From contig NZ_CP099397.1 of NCBI RefSeq assembly GCF_021495345.1, forward strand, positions 3,038,001 through 3,102,000: DNA of 64,000 nucleotides, in the 5' to 3' direction. Shown here piece after piece: positions 22,509 to 30,374 of this stretch. The notes beneath the pieces are model-generated. The model ran no database searches, was not told the origin of the DNA, and was given only the letters and a program-made list of their open reading frames with translations. This DNA comes from Pseudomonas hydrolytica. GTDB taxonomy: Bacteria > Pseudomonadota > Gammaproteobacteria > Pseudomonadales > Pseudomonadaceae. Every line of letters starts with the position of its first letter. The first letter of the stretch is position 1. The translations under genes were made by a program, and so were the position numbers.

Positions 22509-22893
22509 ATGCCCCCTCAGCGCCGTACCTACAGCAAATCTTTCAAGGCCCAGGTCATTCAGGAGTGTTCTGAACCCGGTGCCTCCATCGCAAACATCGC
22601 CTTGGGCTACAGCCTCAATGCCAACCTCGTCCACAAATGGATTCGGCTGCATACCCAGAAAACCACGGCTATCCAGCCAGCGTTCATCCCGTTGCCTTCT
22701 CAAATGCTCGGCGCGGGATCGCATGCTCAAGTGCGCTGCTGCGATCATGAGTTTGATCCAGTCGGCCCGTAATAATGGGCACGATCCGTATGCCTATCTC
22801 AAGGATGTGCTGACACGGTTGCCGACGCAGCGGGCGCCTCAGACTAACAATGCCACCCCTGCGTCGCTGCGCTCCGACTGCCTGTCCGAATGA
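22509..22893 (+). mobile_element. IS66-family relic (tnpA start and tnpC tail)
   Basis: From ATG 22509 the frame reads an IS66 TnpA-like start (R-R-T-Y-S-K-S-F-K-A-Q-V-I-Q-E-C, then N-L-V-H-K-W-I-R). From about 22747, in another frame, comes the typical IS66 transposase C-terminal segment (N-G-H-D-P-Y-A-Y-L-K-D-V-L-T-R-L-P-T). The intervening tnpA 3' part, tnpB and most of tnpC are missing, so this is an internally deleted, dead element. Confidence 0.8.
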
Positions 22894-22946
22894 TCGTGGA
22901 ACAGGTGTCCGGATCAGCGTGGGCTGAGTGTCCGAATGGCGTGGAA
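22883..22946 (+). repeat. Three tandem 23-bp units (IS21-like end)
   Basis: TGTCCGAATGATCGTGG, TGTCCGGATCAGCGTGG and TGTCCGAATGGCGTGG start at 22883, 22906 and 22929, an exact 23-bp period. Multiple short repeats of this kind are typical of IS21-family termini. No istA or istB is present nearby. Confidence 0.55.
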
Positions 22947-23050
22947 TCCGCACTTCTTCAGCGGCCAATACAGTTCGGCTGGGCTATAAAGACTCCCAGG
23001 TTGGCGTCCAGAGCCAAGCAACAATTTGATCTACACGAGGAAGGAACCAC

Positions 23051-24409
23051 ATGGCCCTTAGTGACTATTGGAAGGGACCTGAGCACCGGAGGCGGGCCGA
23101 TGATCTTGACCTGCAACTGACTGACCTTCAGGCGCGCTATCAGCAACTTCAGGCACTCACCAGGCAGATCGGCGCCATGGAAGTCGTAGAGGTCAAAAAT
23201 CTGATCGCTCAGGAGAAAAGAAAGCTGGCGGCCGTGCACCAGGAGGTTCAGCGAGCTGAGCAAGATGCAGCTGCGCTCGCGCAACGCTCCTCTGACTTGC
23301 AGAGGGAGATCCTCGTCTGGGAAGAGACACTGCTTCTTGAAAGCTTTGCGCTCTACGAGCCCAAGTTCAAGTTGAACTCCAGCCATGAGTACAAAGCCCG
23401 ACTGGTCGGGGTTCGCGAGCAGCAGAAAGCCTTAATCAAAAGTGGAACGGCAGCGAGTGGAAACACTAACTGGGAGGTGAATGGGAGCAAGGTAGAAGGT
23501 CGGAAGCTGGTCAACGACATGATCAAGTTGGTGCTCCGATCATTCAACAATGAAGCTGACTACTGCGTCGACAATGTAAAATTCGACAACGTAGAGCTGG
23601 GCGAAAAGCGCATTCTGAAGTCCTTCGAAACCTGCAACCGTCTCGGCAGAGTGATGTCCGTTGAGCTATCTCGGAAGTACCTGAGCCTCAAGATTGACGA
23701 ACTGCACCTTGCCCATGAGTTTCAGGTTAAGAAGCAAGAGGAAAAGGAAGATGCCAAGCGCGCCCGAGAAGAGCTGCGGGAACAGCAGAAGCTAGAGCAG
23801 GAGATTCGCGCCGCTCGGGAGAAGATCGCTAAGGAGCGCAAACACTTCGCGACCGCAATGCGCGAGCTACAGGCTCGCTTGGAAAAGGCACAATCGGAGG
23901 AGGAACGCGCGCCGCTTGTGGCCAAGTTGGCAGAGATTGAAGCAGGTCGCGCTGCGCTGGAAAGCGAAGAGAAACTTATCGACTATCGCGAACAGAACGC
24001 CAAAGCTGGCTACGTTTATGTGATCTCCAACGTCGGAGCATTCGGGGAAGGAATTTACAAGATCGGTATGACCCGCCGCCTGGAGCCAATGGATCGCGTC
24101 GATGAGTTAGGTGATGCGTCGGTGCCATTCTGGTTTGACGTACATGCGATGGTTTTCTCGGATAACGCCCCAGCATTGGAAGCAAAGCTTCATGAACGTT
24201 TTGCGGCCGGTCGGTTAAATAAGGTTAACGGGCGCAAGGAGTTCTTCCGCGCCGACATTGCTGAAATAGAGGCGGTCATTCGAGAAAACTACGATGCTGC
24301 TGTCGAGGTCACTCACGAAGCTCCAGCAGAGCAGTATCGAGAGAGCCTACGGATGGAATCACCCAAGGCTACAGTTCAGCAATTAGAACCAGCTGCAGCA
24401 CAGAGCTGA
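23051..24409 (+). CDS. DUF4041 / T5orf172 (GIY-YIG-like) nuclease-type protein
   Basis: A 452-aa protein with an N-terminal coiled coil (residues about 15-95), a DUF4041-type central region (about 100-250), a charged helix (225-310) and a C-terminal T5orf172 domain (321-400: Y-V-Y-V-I-S-N, then I-Y-K-I-G-M-T-R-R and the C-terminal L-H-E-R-F). T5orf172 is a GIY-YIG-related fold seen in phage and defence-associated proteins. AAGGAA precedes the ATG. It stands alone, flanked by IS relics on the left and a palindromic repeat on the right. A defence role is inferred. Confidence 0.8.
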   Translation: MALSDYWKGPEHRRRADDLDLQLTDLQARYQQLQALTRQIGAMEVVEVKNLIAQEKRKLAAVHQEVQRAEQDAAALAQRSSDLQREILVWEETLLLESFALYEPKFKLNSSHEYKARLVGVREQQKALIKSGTAASGNTNWEVNGSKVEGRKLVNDMIKLVLRSFNNEADYCVDNVKFDNVELGEKRILKSFETCNRLGRVMSVELSRKYLSLKIDELHLAHEFQVKKQEEKEDAKRAREELREQQKLEQEIRAAREKIAKERKHFATAMRELQARLEKAQSEEERAPLVAKLAEIEAGRAALESEEKLIDYREQNAKAGYVYVISNVGAFGEGIYKIGMTRRLEPMDRVDELGDASVPFWFDVHAMVFSDNAPALEAKLHERFAAGRLNKVNGRKEFFRADIAEIEAVIRENYDAAVEVTHEAPAEQYRESLRMESPKATVQQLEPAAAQS

Positions 24410-24473
24410 ATCCCCGGTTTCGTAGGTACCTTCAAGCCTTAAATGGAAGTCCTCTAAGTCTCTGCATGATCGG

Positions 24474-24528
24474 CCGCTTCTGGCCGAAAGCAGAGGATAC
24501 GGCAGGTTGCAATCGGCCAGAAGCGGAC
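24474..24528. repeat. Palindromic intergenic repeat (CCGCTTCTGGCCG family)
   Basis: A 13-bp arm CCGCTTCTGGCCG at 24474-24486 has its exact complement at 24514-24526. The same arms occur at 54643-54698 and singly at 7586 and 57203. It may act as a hairpin terminator for the upstream gene or be a REP-like mobile repeat. Confidence 0.7.
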
Positions 24529-24538
24529 AAACGCCCTT

Positions 24539-25237
24539 TCAGGGGCTCACCAGGTATATGGCTGCCAGGTGACCTGGATAGAACCAGTATCCCCATCGTC
24601 CAACAGGCCAAGGACGGAGAGAGCTGGATTGCCGCAACAGGGCAAGGCCAAATGGCGCAGCGGCACCAGCCATAACGAACATCGCCACCGTCTCCGGTGT
24701 GACCCCCCAGCCTTCCAACCAGCGATTACGACTGTTGGCCAGAATGGCTAGTACGGCAGGCAGCCACCACCAACGCATGCCTCGCAGCCCAAGCATAAAG
24801 GCAGCAGGCAAAATCACACCGACTAAGCCGTACATCAGTTGATGATGGAAAAGTATCGCAAGGACCAGCGCTCCAGTAGCCAGTAGCAGGCTGTTCCGGT
24901 CCGCGTGATGGACGCCCCAAGCGACCAGCAGACCAAGTAACAAAGTCGGCATCACGTTGAGCGTCGCACTTTCCGGTGAGAGTTCACGGTACGGCAATTC
25001 CGAAATCAGGGAGAACACCAGCAACCAGCCGAGGTAGCGCGCATTTCCTTCGCTGAATAGTTCGCCGGGGCGGGTTCTGGTGACGTTGGCTGCGATGCTC
25101 AGACAGAACAACGGAAAAGCGAGACGACCTATGATGAACAGGCCGTAAGCGTCAGGCCACAAATAGCGCAGGTGGTCGATCAGCATGCTGAGCATGGCCA
25201 ACCACTTGACCAGATCGAGCCCCGCATCGCGCCTCAT
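24539..25237 (-). CDS. traX: TraX family membrane protein
   Basis: A 232-aa protein with seven or so membrane helices starting with G-L-D-L-V-K-W-L-A-M-L-S-M-L-I-D-H, the TraX/acyltransferase-3-like opening. In F plasmid TraX acetylates pilin; chromosomal and island homologues have no settled role. Its start overlaps the YqaA stop (ATGA), making it the last gene of the rcnR-rcnA-yqaA-traX operon. Its presence beside metal efflux genes is unexplained. Confidence 0.82.
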   Translation of the reverse strand: MRRDAGLDLVKWLAMLSMLIDHLRYLWPDAYGLFIIGRLAFPLFCLSIAANVTRTRPGELFSEGNARYLGWLLVFSLISELPYRELSPESATLNVMPTLLLGLLVAWGVHHADRNSLLLATGALVLAILFHHQLMYGLVGVILPAAFMLGLRGMRWWWLPAVLAILANSRNRWLEGWGVTPETVAMFVMAGAAAPFGLALLRQSSSLRPWPVGRWGYWFYPGHLAAIYLVSP

Positions 25238-25674
25238 CCCAACACCCCGAACGCCAACGCCGCCAGCGCCAGGTAACGCCCCGCCTTGGCCACCAGTACG
25301 ATCAGCAGAAAGCTCCAGAACGGCTCACGCAGCATGCCGGCAATAACGGTCAACGGGTCGCCAATGATCGGCGCCCAGCTTAGCAGCAGTGACCAGCGCC
25401 CATAGCGGTGGTAGGCCCGCTGAGCACGTAGCAACTTGTCATCCGCTACCGGGAACCAGCGTTTATGGCGGAAGTGCTCGATGTAGCGCCCCAGTAGCCA
25501 GTTGATGATCGAGCCAAGTACGTTGCCAACCGTAGCCACTACCAGCAACAAGGCCGGAGATTGCTTGCCTGCCAGCAGCAAGCTGGTCAACACCGCTTCG
25601 GACTGCATTGGCAGCAGAGTGGCGGCCCCAAAGGCTGCGACGAACAACCCCAGGTAGGCTGAGAAGTCCCACAT
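25234..25674 (-). CDS. YqaA/DedA-like (SNARE-associated) membrane protein
   Basis: A 146-aa membrane protein with the DedA-like pattern F-G-A-A-T-L-L-P near residue 17 and W-A-P-I-I-G-D-P-L-T-V-I-A-G near residue 105. DedA-family proteins transport or scramble lipid carriers and affect envelope homeostasis. It follows rcnA after 1 bp and overlaps traX by 4 bp, so it is part of the same transcript. Confidence 0.82.
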   Translation of the reverse strand: MWDFSAYLGLFVAAFGAATLLPMQSEAVLTSLLLAGKQSPALLLVVATVGNVLGSIINWLLGRYIEHFRHKRWFPVADDKLLRAQRAYHRYGRWSLLLSWAPIIGDPLTVIAGMLREPFWSFLLIVLVAKAGRYLALAALAFGVLG

Positions 25675-25675
25675 T

Positions 25676-26794
25676 TCAGGTATTCAACCCTGCCCACCCG
25701 TGCAGGCCGACATAGATGCCCACTCCGATGATCAGCAGGCTGGACAGGTACGGAGCGCGGCGCGCTACCGCACCCAACCAGGGCCAGCGGTTGGAGGCAT
25801 GACGCGTGCCAATGGCTGCCGCTACACCCACAGCCACCAGGGTCAAGGCCAAACCGACACTGAAGCTGAGCACCAACACCGCACCAAGCGTGACTTCCTT
25901 GACCTGTAGGCAGAGCAGTAGCACGGTGATAGCCGCAGGACAGGGAATCAGTCCTCCCGTCAGGCCGAAGAGAATGACCTGCCCAGTACTCACGTTGCGG
26001 CTGGAGAATCGCCGACGAATATCGTTGGCATGGGCTCGCTCATGGGCGTCCTGATAGCCATCCAGTGACAGCTCCAAGCCGTCCAGGTCTGCATGGGCAT
26101 GTTCATGAAACGCCAGGTCATAGTCGTGGGAGTGGCCACCATGACCGAGGCTCAATCGCACGTCGAATTCGTGCGGTTCTGGGATCTCATCCACGGACTC
26201 CAAATAGCCATCGCGCTCGGTAAAAGCGAAGCGCCGCATGCGGCCGTTGGCGCGGGTCGTCTGTAGCCAGGCATCTGTGGCCTTCCAGGGCTGACCGCTG
26301 ATCGTACGTAATCGCCAACGCGGAGCGACACCTTCCTCGAAAATTGACAGCTCGATGCGCCCGTGACCGGTGTCGATACGTCGCGTTTCGTCGTGCGCAT
26401 GGTCATGCGAGTGAGGATGATCACCTTCCTGTTCGAAGCGCCACATCTGCTCTCCACGCCAGGTGCGCCAGAGCATCCACAGGGCGATGCCGATGATCAG
26501 AACCGCCGAGGCTAGCTGGAAGTATGGCTCGGTCGTCTGGGCGTCGAGGTTTTGACCCAGATACATACCGCCGATGGCAACCAGCCAGACCACCGCTGTA
26601 TGCGAGGCCGTCGCAGCCAGACCCAATAGGATGGCCTGACGGACAGAGCCACGGATCGCCACGATGAACGCCGCCATCATGGTTTTCGAGTGCCCAGGTT
26701 CCAGGCCGTGCAGGGCACCTAGCAGGATGGCGGTGGGAACATACAGCCAAGCCTGGCTGGCCCCCTGTTGCAAGAGTTCGGCAAAGGACGACAT
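25676..26794 (-). CDS. rcnA: Nickel/cobalt efflux protein RcnA
   Basis: A 372-aa inner-membrane exporter with six predicted helices: N-terminal G-A-L-H-G-L-E-P-G-H-S-K-T-M-M and, in the second half, G-L-I-P-C-P-A-A-I-T-V-L-L. Between them lies a long hydrophilic loop with His-rich stretches (H-P-H-S-H-D-H-A-H and H-G-G-H-S-H) expected to bind Ni(II) or Co(II). It lies 9 bp after the rcnR gene and should be derepressed when RcnR binds metal. Confidence 0.92.
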   Translation of the reverse strand: MSSFAELLQQGASQAWLYVPTAILLGALHGLEPGHSKTMMAAFIVAIRGSVRQAILLGLAATASHTAVVWLVAIGGMYLGQNLDAQTTEPYFQLASAVLIIGIALWMLWRTWRGEQMWRFEQEGDHPHSHDHAHDETRRIDTGHGRIELSIFEEGVAPRWRLRTISGQPWKATDAWLQTTRANGRMRRFAFTERDGYLESVDEIPEPHEFDVRLSLGHGGHSHDYDLAFHEHAHADLDGLELSLDGYQDAHERAHANDIRRRFSSRNVSTGQVILFGLTGGLIPCPAAITVLLLCLQVKEVTLGAVLVLSFSVGLALTLVAVGVAAAIGTRHASNRWPWLGAVARRAPYLSSLLIIGVGIYVGLHGWAGLNT

Positions 26795-26803
26795 GGCGGG
26801 GGC

Positions 26804-27091
26804 TCAGAGGTACTTGGTGATCTGCTTGAATTCTTCAAGTGGCGCCCGCTCACCGTTGGTGAGAGCGCCGACCGTGTGCTCCAGGCAGTGGTCGATGTGA
26901 TCCTGAATCAGCGTGCGTTTGGCCTGACACACCGCTTTCTCAACCGCATGCAGTTGCTGGGCAATGTCAACGCACGCGCGTCCATCTTCGATCATGCCAA
27001 CAATGCTGCGCAGATGGCCTTCGGCACGCTTCAACCTTTTGATGATTTCCTTATGACTTTGGTGCTGATGTTCGTGTTCGTGCTTGCTCAT
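26804..27091 (-). CDS. rcnR: RcnR/FrmR (DUF156) family metal-sensing repressor
   Basis: A 95-aa all-helical CsoR/RcnR-family protein (K-E-I-I-K-R-L-K-R-A-E-G-H-L-R-S-I-V, then C-V-D-I-A-Q-Q-L). The His-rich N-terminus (H-E-H-E-H-Q-H-Q-S-H) includes the metal-ligand positions used by RcnR. The ATG at 27091 has a GAGG site. It precedes rcnA on the same strand, and a G-tract inverted repeat lies just upstream, so it probably represses both its own operon and the divergent gene. Confidence 0.9.
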   Translation of the reverse strand: MSKHEHEHQHQSHKEIIKRLKRAEGHLRSIVGMIEDGRACVDIAQQLHAVEKAVCQAKRTLIQDHIDHCLEHTVGALTNGERAPLEEFKQITKYL

Positions 27092-27122
27092 CGCGGAGCC
27101 TCGTGCAAGGATAATCGCCATC

Positions 27123-27148
27123 GCATCCTATCCCCCTGGGGGGGATGC
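27123..27148. promoter_or_regulatory. RcnR/CsoR-type G-tract operator
   Basis: GCATCC at 27123 and GGATGC at 27143 form perfect outer arms around a CCCCC/GGGGG centre. This GC-tract inverted repeat is the characteristic target of RcnR/FrmR/CsoR repressors and lies between rcnR (minus) and a His-rich gene (plus). Confidence 0.75.
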
Positions 27149-27192
27149 GTCAAACCAGGCAATCCTCCTGTCGAGTCGCAATCAGTCCGTCG

Positions 27193-27534
27193 ATGCTGAG
27201 CCAAATTGCTACATGCCGATTTCTTTCCGCTCTGGCACTACTGTCGATGTTGCTGTGGGCGGGGCATGCGTTTTCCGGCTACGGAAAAATTGCGCAAGTG
27301 GGCACCATCTCTCATCAGCACAGCCATGATGAGGACCTGAGCGAACAAGATTTTCAGCTCTGGGGAGACCATCAGCACTCGTCGTTGATGGCCGACCATG
27401 TCCATGAAACCCCGCACCTCTCGGCCTGGCTGCCGACGCCTCAATACCTAGCGGCGGAGCAGCCATTGACTGCCGGCCCACTGCGCTTGCCCAGTGGCCA
27501 CAGCACGCGGATAGAACGTCCCCCTCGATTCTGA
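27193..27534 (+). CDS. Small His-rich exported protein
   Basis: A 113-aa protein with an N-terminal hydrophobic segment (residues about 8-24, F-L-S-A-L-A-L-L-S-M-L-L-W-A-G) and a mature part rich in histidine (H-Q-H-S-H-D-E-D, D-H-Q-H, D-H-V-H-E). It is probably periplasmic or membrane-tethered and binds divalent metal. It is divergent from rcnR across the G-tract operator and lies just upstream of hupE. An in-frame ATG at 27145 would overlap the operator, so 27193 is preferred. No specific family was recognised. Confidence 0.6.
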   Translation: MLSQIATCRFLSALALLSMLLWAGHAFSGYGKIAQVGTISHQHSHDEDLSEQDFQLWGDHQHSSLMADHVHETPHLSAWLPTPQYLAAEQPLTAGPLRLPSGHSTRIERPPRF

Positions 27535-27590
27535 GTATCTCTTCGACTCTGGCCCTCGTGGCCCAGACTTCATCAACTCAGGATCTACCT

Positions 27591-28316
27591 ATGCATTCGC
27601 TATCTCTTCGCGGTAATGGCGCCTTGCGCCGACCGTTCCTGCTCCCCCTATTGGCATTCGTTCTGTTGCTGATAGGCATGCCAGAGGCTCTTGCCCATGG
27701 TGTTCCCGAAGGCGACAAAGGCTTCATCCAGGAAAGCACAGGGGTGTTGCTGGTGCCGTTCGTGTACATGGGCGCCAAGCACATGATCACCGGCTACGAT
27801 CACCTGCTGTTCCTGTTCGGGGTGATCTTCTTCCTCTACCGCCTGAAGGACGTGGGGCTGTATGTCACGCTGTTCGCGGTCGGCCACTCGATCACTTTGC
27901 TGTTCGGAGTGCTAAGCAGCATCAGCATCAGCCCCTACGTGATCGACGCCATCATCGGCTTTTCGGTGGTGTACAAGGCACTGGATAACCTGGGTGCCTT
28001 TCAGCGCTGGTTTGGCTATCAGCCCGATACCCGTGCGGCCACGCTGATATTCGGCCTGCTGCATGGCTTCGGCCTGGCGACCAAGATTCAGGAGTTCGAA
28101 ATCTCGCCGGATGGCCTGATCGCCAACCTGATCGCCTTCAATGTCGGCGTCGAGATCGGTCAACTGCTGGCCCTCGGCACCATCCTCATTCTGATGGGCT
28201 ACTGGCGGCGTACCGCCAGCTTCTGGCGCCATGCCTATACCGCCAACGTTGCCATGATGAGCGCCGGTTTCCTGCTGATGGGTTACCAGCTCACCGGCCT
28301 GATCGTCTCTCAGTAA
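27591..28316 (+). CDS. hupE: HupE/UreJ family membrane protein (putative metal permease)
   Basis: A 241-aa protein with a signal-like first helix ending A-L-A-H-G-V-P-E-G, then about six membrane helices with M-I-T-G-Y-D-H-L-L-F-L-F-G, V-G-H-S-I-T-L and L-L-H-G-F-G. The first histidine after signal cleavage (A-H-G) and the conserved His/Asp residues are HupE/UreJ hallmarks; these proteins move nickel or cobalt. It lies 11 bp before the next gene, forming a two- or three-gene unit with the His-rich protein. Confidence 0.88.
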   Translation: MHSLSLRGNGALRRPFLLPLLAFVLLLIGMPEALAHGVPEGDKGFIQESTGVLLVPFVYMGAKHMITGYDHLLFLFGVIFFLYRLKDVGLYVTLFAVGHSITLLFGVLSSISISPYVIDAIIGFSVVYKALDNLGAFQRWFGYQPDTRAATLIFGLLHGFGLATKIQEFEISPDGLIANLIAFNVGVEIGQLLALGTILILMGYWRRTASFWRHAYTANVAMMSAGFLLMGYQLTGLIVSQ

Positions 28317-28327
28317 GGAATTTCCAT

Positions 28328-28993
28328 ATGTTCAATAGCAAAGCCCCAAGCCTCAACGAACTGCCGAGCAGTCAGCAGTTGCTGCGCTCCACCGTCATTG
28401 CCCTGATTGTCGCCATCGTCCTGTTGGTCACCGTGGTGATGCCTTCGGAATATGCCATCGACCCGACTGGTGCGGGACGCATGCTGGGCCTCACTCAGAT
28501 GGGCGAGATCAAGCAGCAGCTGGCCGAAGAGGCCGCTGCCGAGGTCGCCGCGCTGGTCGTGCAGGCGCCTGCGGTGGTTCAGCCCAGCACGCAGCCAGCC
28601 CCCGAGGTGACAACCGAAGTTGCTCAATCGTCCGCGCCCGTAGCGCCGGCAGCGCCGGAAGTGGCAGGTCTGAAGCACGAGATGAGCATTGACTTGGCTC
28701 CCGGCCAGGGCGCCGAAATCAAGCTGGAGATGATCAAGGGCGCCAAGGTCAACTACTTCTGGACGGCCAATGGCGGCCAGGTCAACTACGACACCCACGG
28801 CGACCCCTACAACGCACCGCGCGACTTCTACCACGGGTACGGCAAAGGGCGCTTCACCCCGGAAGACAGTGGCGTTCTGGAGGCGGCTTTCGACGGCAAG
28901 CACGGCTGGTTCTGGCGTAACCGAACAGACAAGTCGGTCACCGTCACTCTGCGCACCCAAGGAGATTACATCGCCATCAAACGCGTGATCTGA
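28328..28993 (+). CDS. Membrane-anchored periplasmic protein
   Basis: A 221-aa protein with one N-terminal membrane helix (residues about 20-40), an Ala/Pro/Val-rich linker (about 70-115) and a C-terminal beta-rich domain containing Y-F-W-T-A-N-G-G, H-G-D-P and H-G-W-F-W-R-N. It resembles proteins annotated as transmembrane anchor proteins next to HupE homologues. The last domain may sit at the periplasmic face and assist metal handling, but no biochemical role is known to me. It ends just before a strong terminator. Confidence 0.6.
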   Translation: MFNSKAPSLNELPSSQQLLRSTVIALIVAIVLLVTVVMPSEYAIDPTGAGRMLGLTQMGEIKQQLAEEAAAEVAALVVQAPAVVQPSTQPAPEVTTEVAQSSAPVAPAAPEVAGLKHEMSIDLAPGQGAEIKLEMIKGAKVNYFWTANGGQVNYDTHGDPYNAPRDFYHGYGKGRFTPEDSGVLEAAFDGKHGWFWRNRTDKSVTVTLRTQGDYIAIKRVI

Positions 28994-28994
28994 A

Positions 28995-29027
28995 AACAAA
29001 ACCGGCCCCTCATGGGGCCGGTTCTGC
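28995..29027. terminator. Bidirectional terminator between anchor gene and znuA
   Basis: A perfect 10-bp stem (AACCGGCCCC / GGGGCCGGTT) with a 4-base loop at 29000-29023 is flanked by A-rich sequence on the left. It lies between convergent genes. Confidence 0.85.
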
Positions 29028-29045
29028 CAGCGTCGTGCGATGATC

Positions 29046-30017
29046 TTAAAGCCGCTCCAGGCAACCGGCCAGATTGCTCCCCAGCGCCTCCAGTAGACGC
29101 TCATAGCCCAACGCGTCGACCTTCACGTCATAGCCAAGCGGATCAAGCTCGGCCAGCCTTACTGGCAACCCTTCGCTGAGCGTCTGCGCCAGACGAGGCG
29201 GAATGGGCGGCTCGCTGAACACGCAGCTGGCTCCTGCCAGTTCCAAGCGCTTGCGCATATCGGCAACTTTTCTCGCACCTGGCTGAACATCGGCGCTTAC
29301 AGCGAATACCCCTGCATGCCTCAGGCCGAATGCCTCCTCGAAGTAGTCGAAAGCTTCATGGAAGACGAAGAAGGGTTTGCCGGCCAACGGTTTGAGGCGA
29401 TCCTCGATCTTTTCGTCCATGGCCGCCAGACGTTGATCGAATGCTGCCAGATTTGCCTGGTAGCGAGCGGCGTTCGCAGGGTCGATGCTGGACAGATCGC
29501 TCGCCATACGCGAAGCGATCTTGCGTGCATTGTCGGGATCAAGCCAGAGGTGAGCATCAAGTGCCCCTGGGCGATGTAGTTCGTCGTGCTCGCCAGCCTC
29601 TGTCCCTTCGTCATGCACATCAGTGTGCTCCTCTTCGTGCTCGTCAGCGGGTTCTTCGTCGTGCCGATGTTCTTCACCAAAGCGACGCAGGTGCAGCCCA
29701 CTGATGTCCTGGACAGCCAGAGTCATTGCCCTACGGCCTTCCAGAACTCTTGGCAGGAACGTTTCAAGATCCGGCCCGATCCAGTAGAGCAAGTCTGCCT
29801 CTCGCACGTTGCGAATGTCAGAAGGACGCAGTGTGAAGTGATGGGGAGATGCCCCTGGCGGCAGGAGTACACCGGGTTTGCCGACTCCGTCCTGTACGGC
29901 AGCGGCAATCAACTGGAGAGGCTTGATACTGGTCAGTACGCGGACTTCTGCAAAGGCAGGCGCAGCGAACAGCAATCCCAGCATCACGCTGGAGAAGTGG
30001 GTCAGTAAGCGGTGCAT
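29046..30017 (-). CDS. znuA: Zinc ABC transporter substrate-binding protein ZnuA
   Basis: A 323-aa cluster A-I solute-binding protein: a signal peptide (residues 1-23, ending A-P-A-F-A), P-G-A-S-P-H-H near residue 55, a His/Glu/Asp-rich flexible loop (about 112-150), D-A-H-L-W-L-D-P with a zinc histidine, and F-V-F-H-E-A-F-D-Y-F. It captures periplasmic zinc for ZnuBC. No znuB or znuC is beside it, so it must work with a transporter elsewhere. A Zur-like box lies 18 bp upstream of the start. Confidence 0.93.
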   Translation of the reverse strand: MHRLLTHFSSVMLGLLFAAPAFAEVRVLTSIKPLQLIAAAVQDGVGKPGVLLPPGASPHHFTLRPSDIRNVREADLLYWIGPDLETFLPRVLEGRRAMTLAVQDISGLHLRRFGEEHRHDEEPADEHEEEHTDVHDEGTEAGEHDELHRPGALDAHLWLDPDNARKIASRMASDLSSIDPANAARYQANLAAFDQRLAAMDEKIEDRLKPLAGKPFFVFHEAFDYFEEAFGLRHAGVFAVSADVQPGARKVADMRKRLELAGASCVFSEPPIPPRLAQTLSEGLPVRLAELDPLGYDVKVDALGYERLLEALGSNLAGCLERL

Positions 30018-30034
30018 TGAGGCTATCTCGCAAG

Positions 30035-30058
30035 GATATCGTTACGGAATAACATATC
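30035..30058 (-). promoter_or_regulatory. Zur-like operator upstream of znuA
   Basis: GATATCGTTA and TAACATATC are arranged as a near-perfect inverted repeat around CGGAA, matching the A/T-rich palindrome of gammaproteobacterial Zur boxes. Its place just before znuA supports repression by zinc-loaded Zur. Confidence 0.8.
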
Positions 30059-30374
30059 AAAATTACTTGCAGTCTTCAGCCATCCCTGAATGACATGGCG
30101 ATCTCACAGAACCCCAAAACCTTTCAATCGGGCTAGCTCCAAGGACCGCTTGTGGCCGGTTTCTGCCTGTCGCCAGGCGCAGCTTCGGATAGACATCTAC
30201 CTCGTGTACACACCCTGCTGAGCTTTTCCACCGACCGCCCCAGCCTGCTGTGTTGCCCCTACCTTCTTAGTCCTCGCCGAAACGGTCTTTGACCCCCTTC
30301 CTTCCCAGTACCGAACCTCTCGCCCGCGGCACATCCGCGTGCCGTGCGTTTTGTCTGGGAGGTTGGGTTCGGGG
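30059..30374. other. Intergenic junction between metal module and conjugation genes
   Basis: No gene is supported in these 316 bp. A degenerate relative of the CCGCTTCTGGCC repeat is visible near 30143-30158. The junction separates the metal module from the Tn4371-like traG segment. Confidence 0.5.

Noticed and set aside
21943..22893. A 316-codon open frame across the HTH gene promoter region
   Set aside because: Only its last ~50 codons make sense, as the tail of an IS66 transposase; the rest is chance read-through over a deletion.
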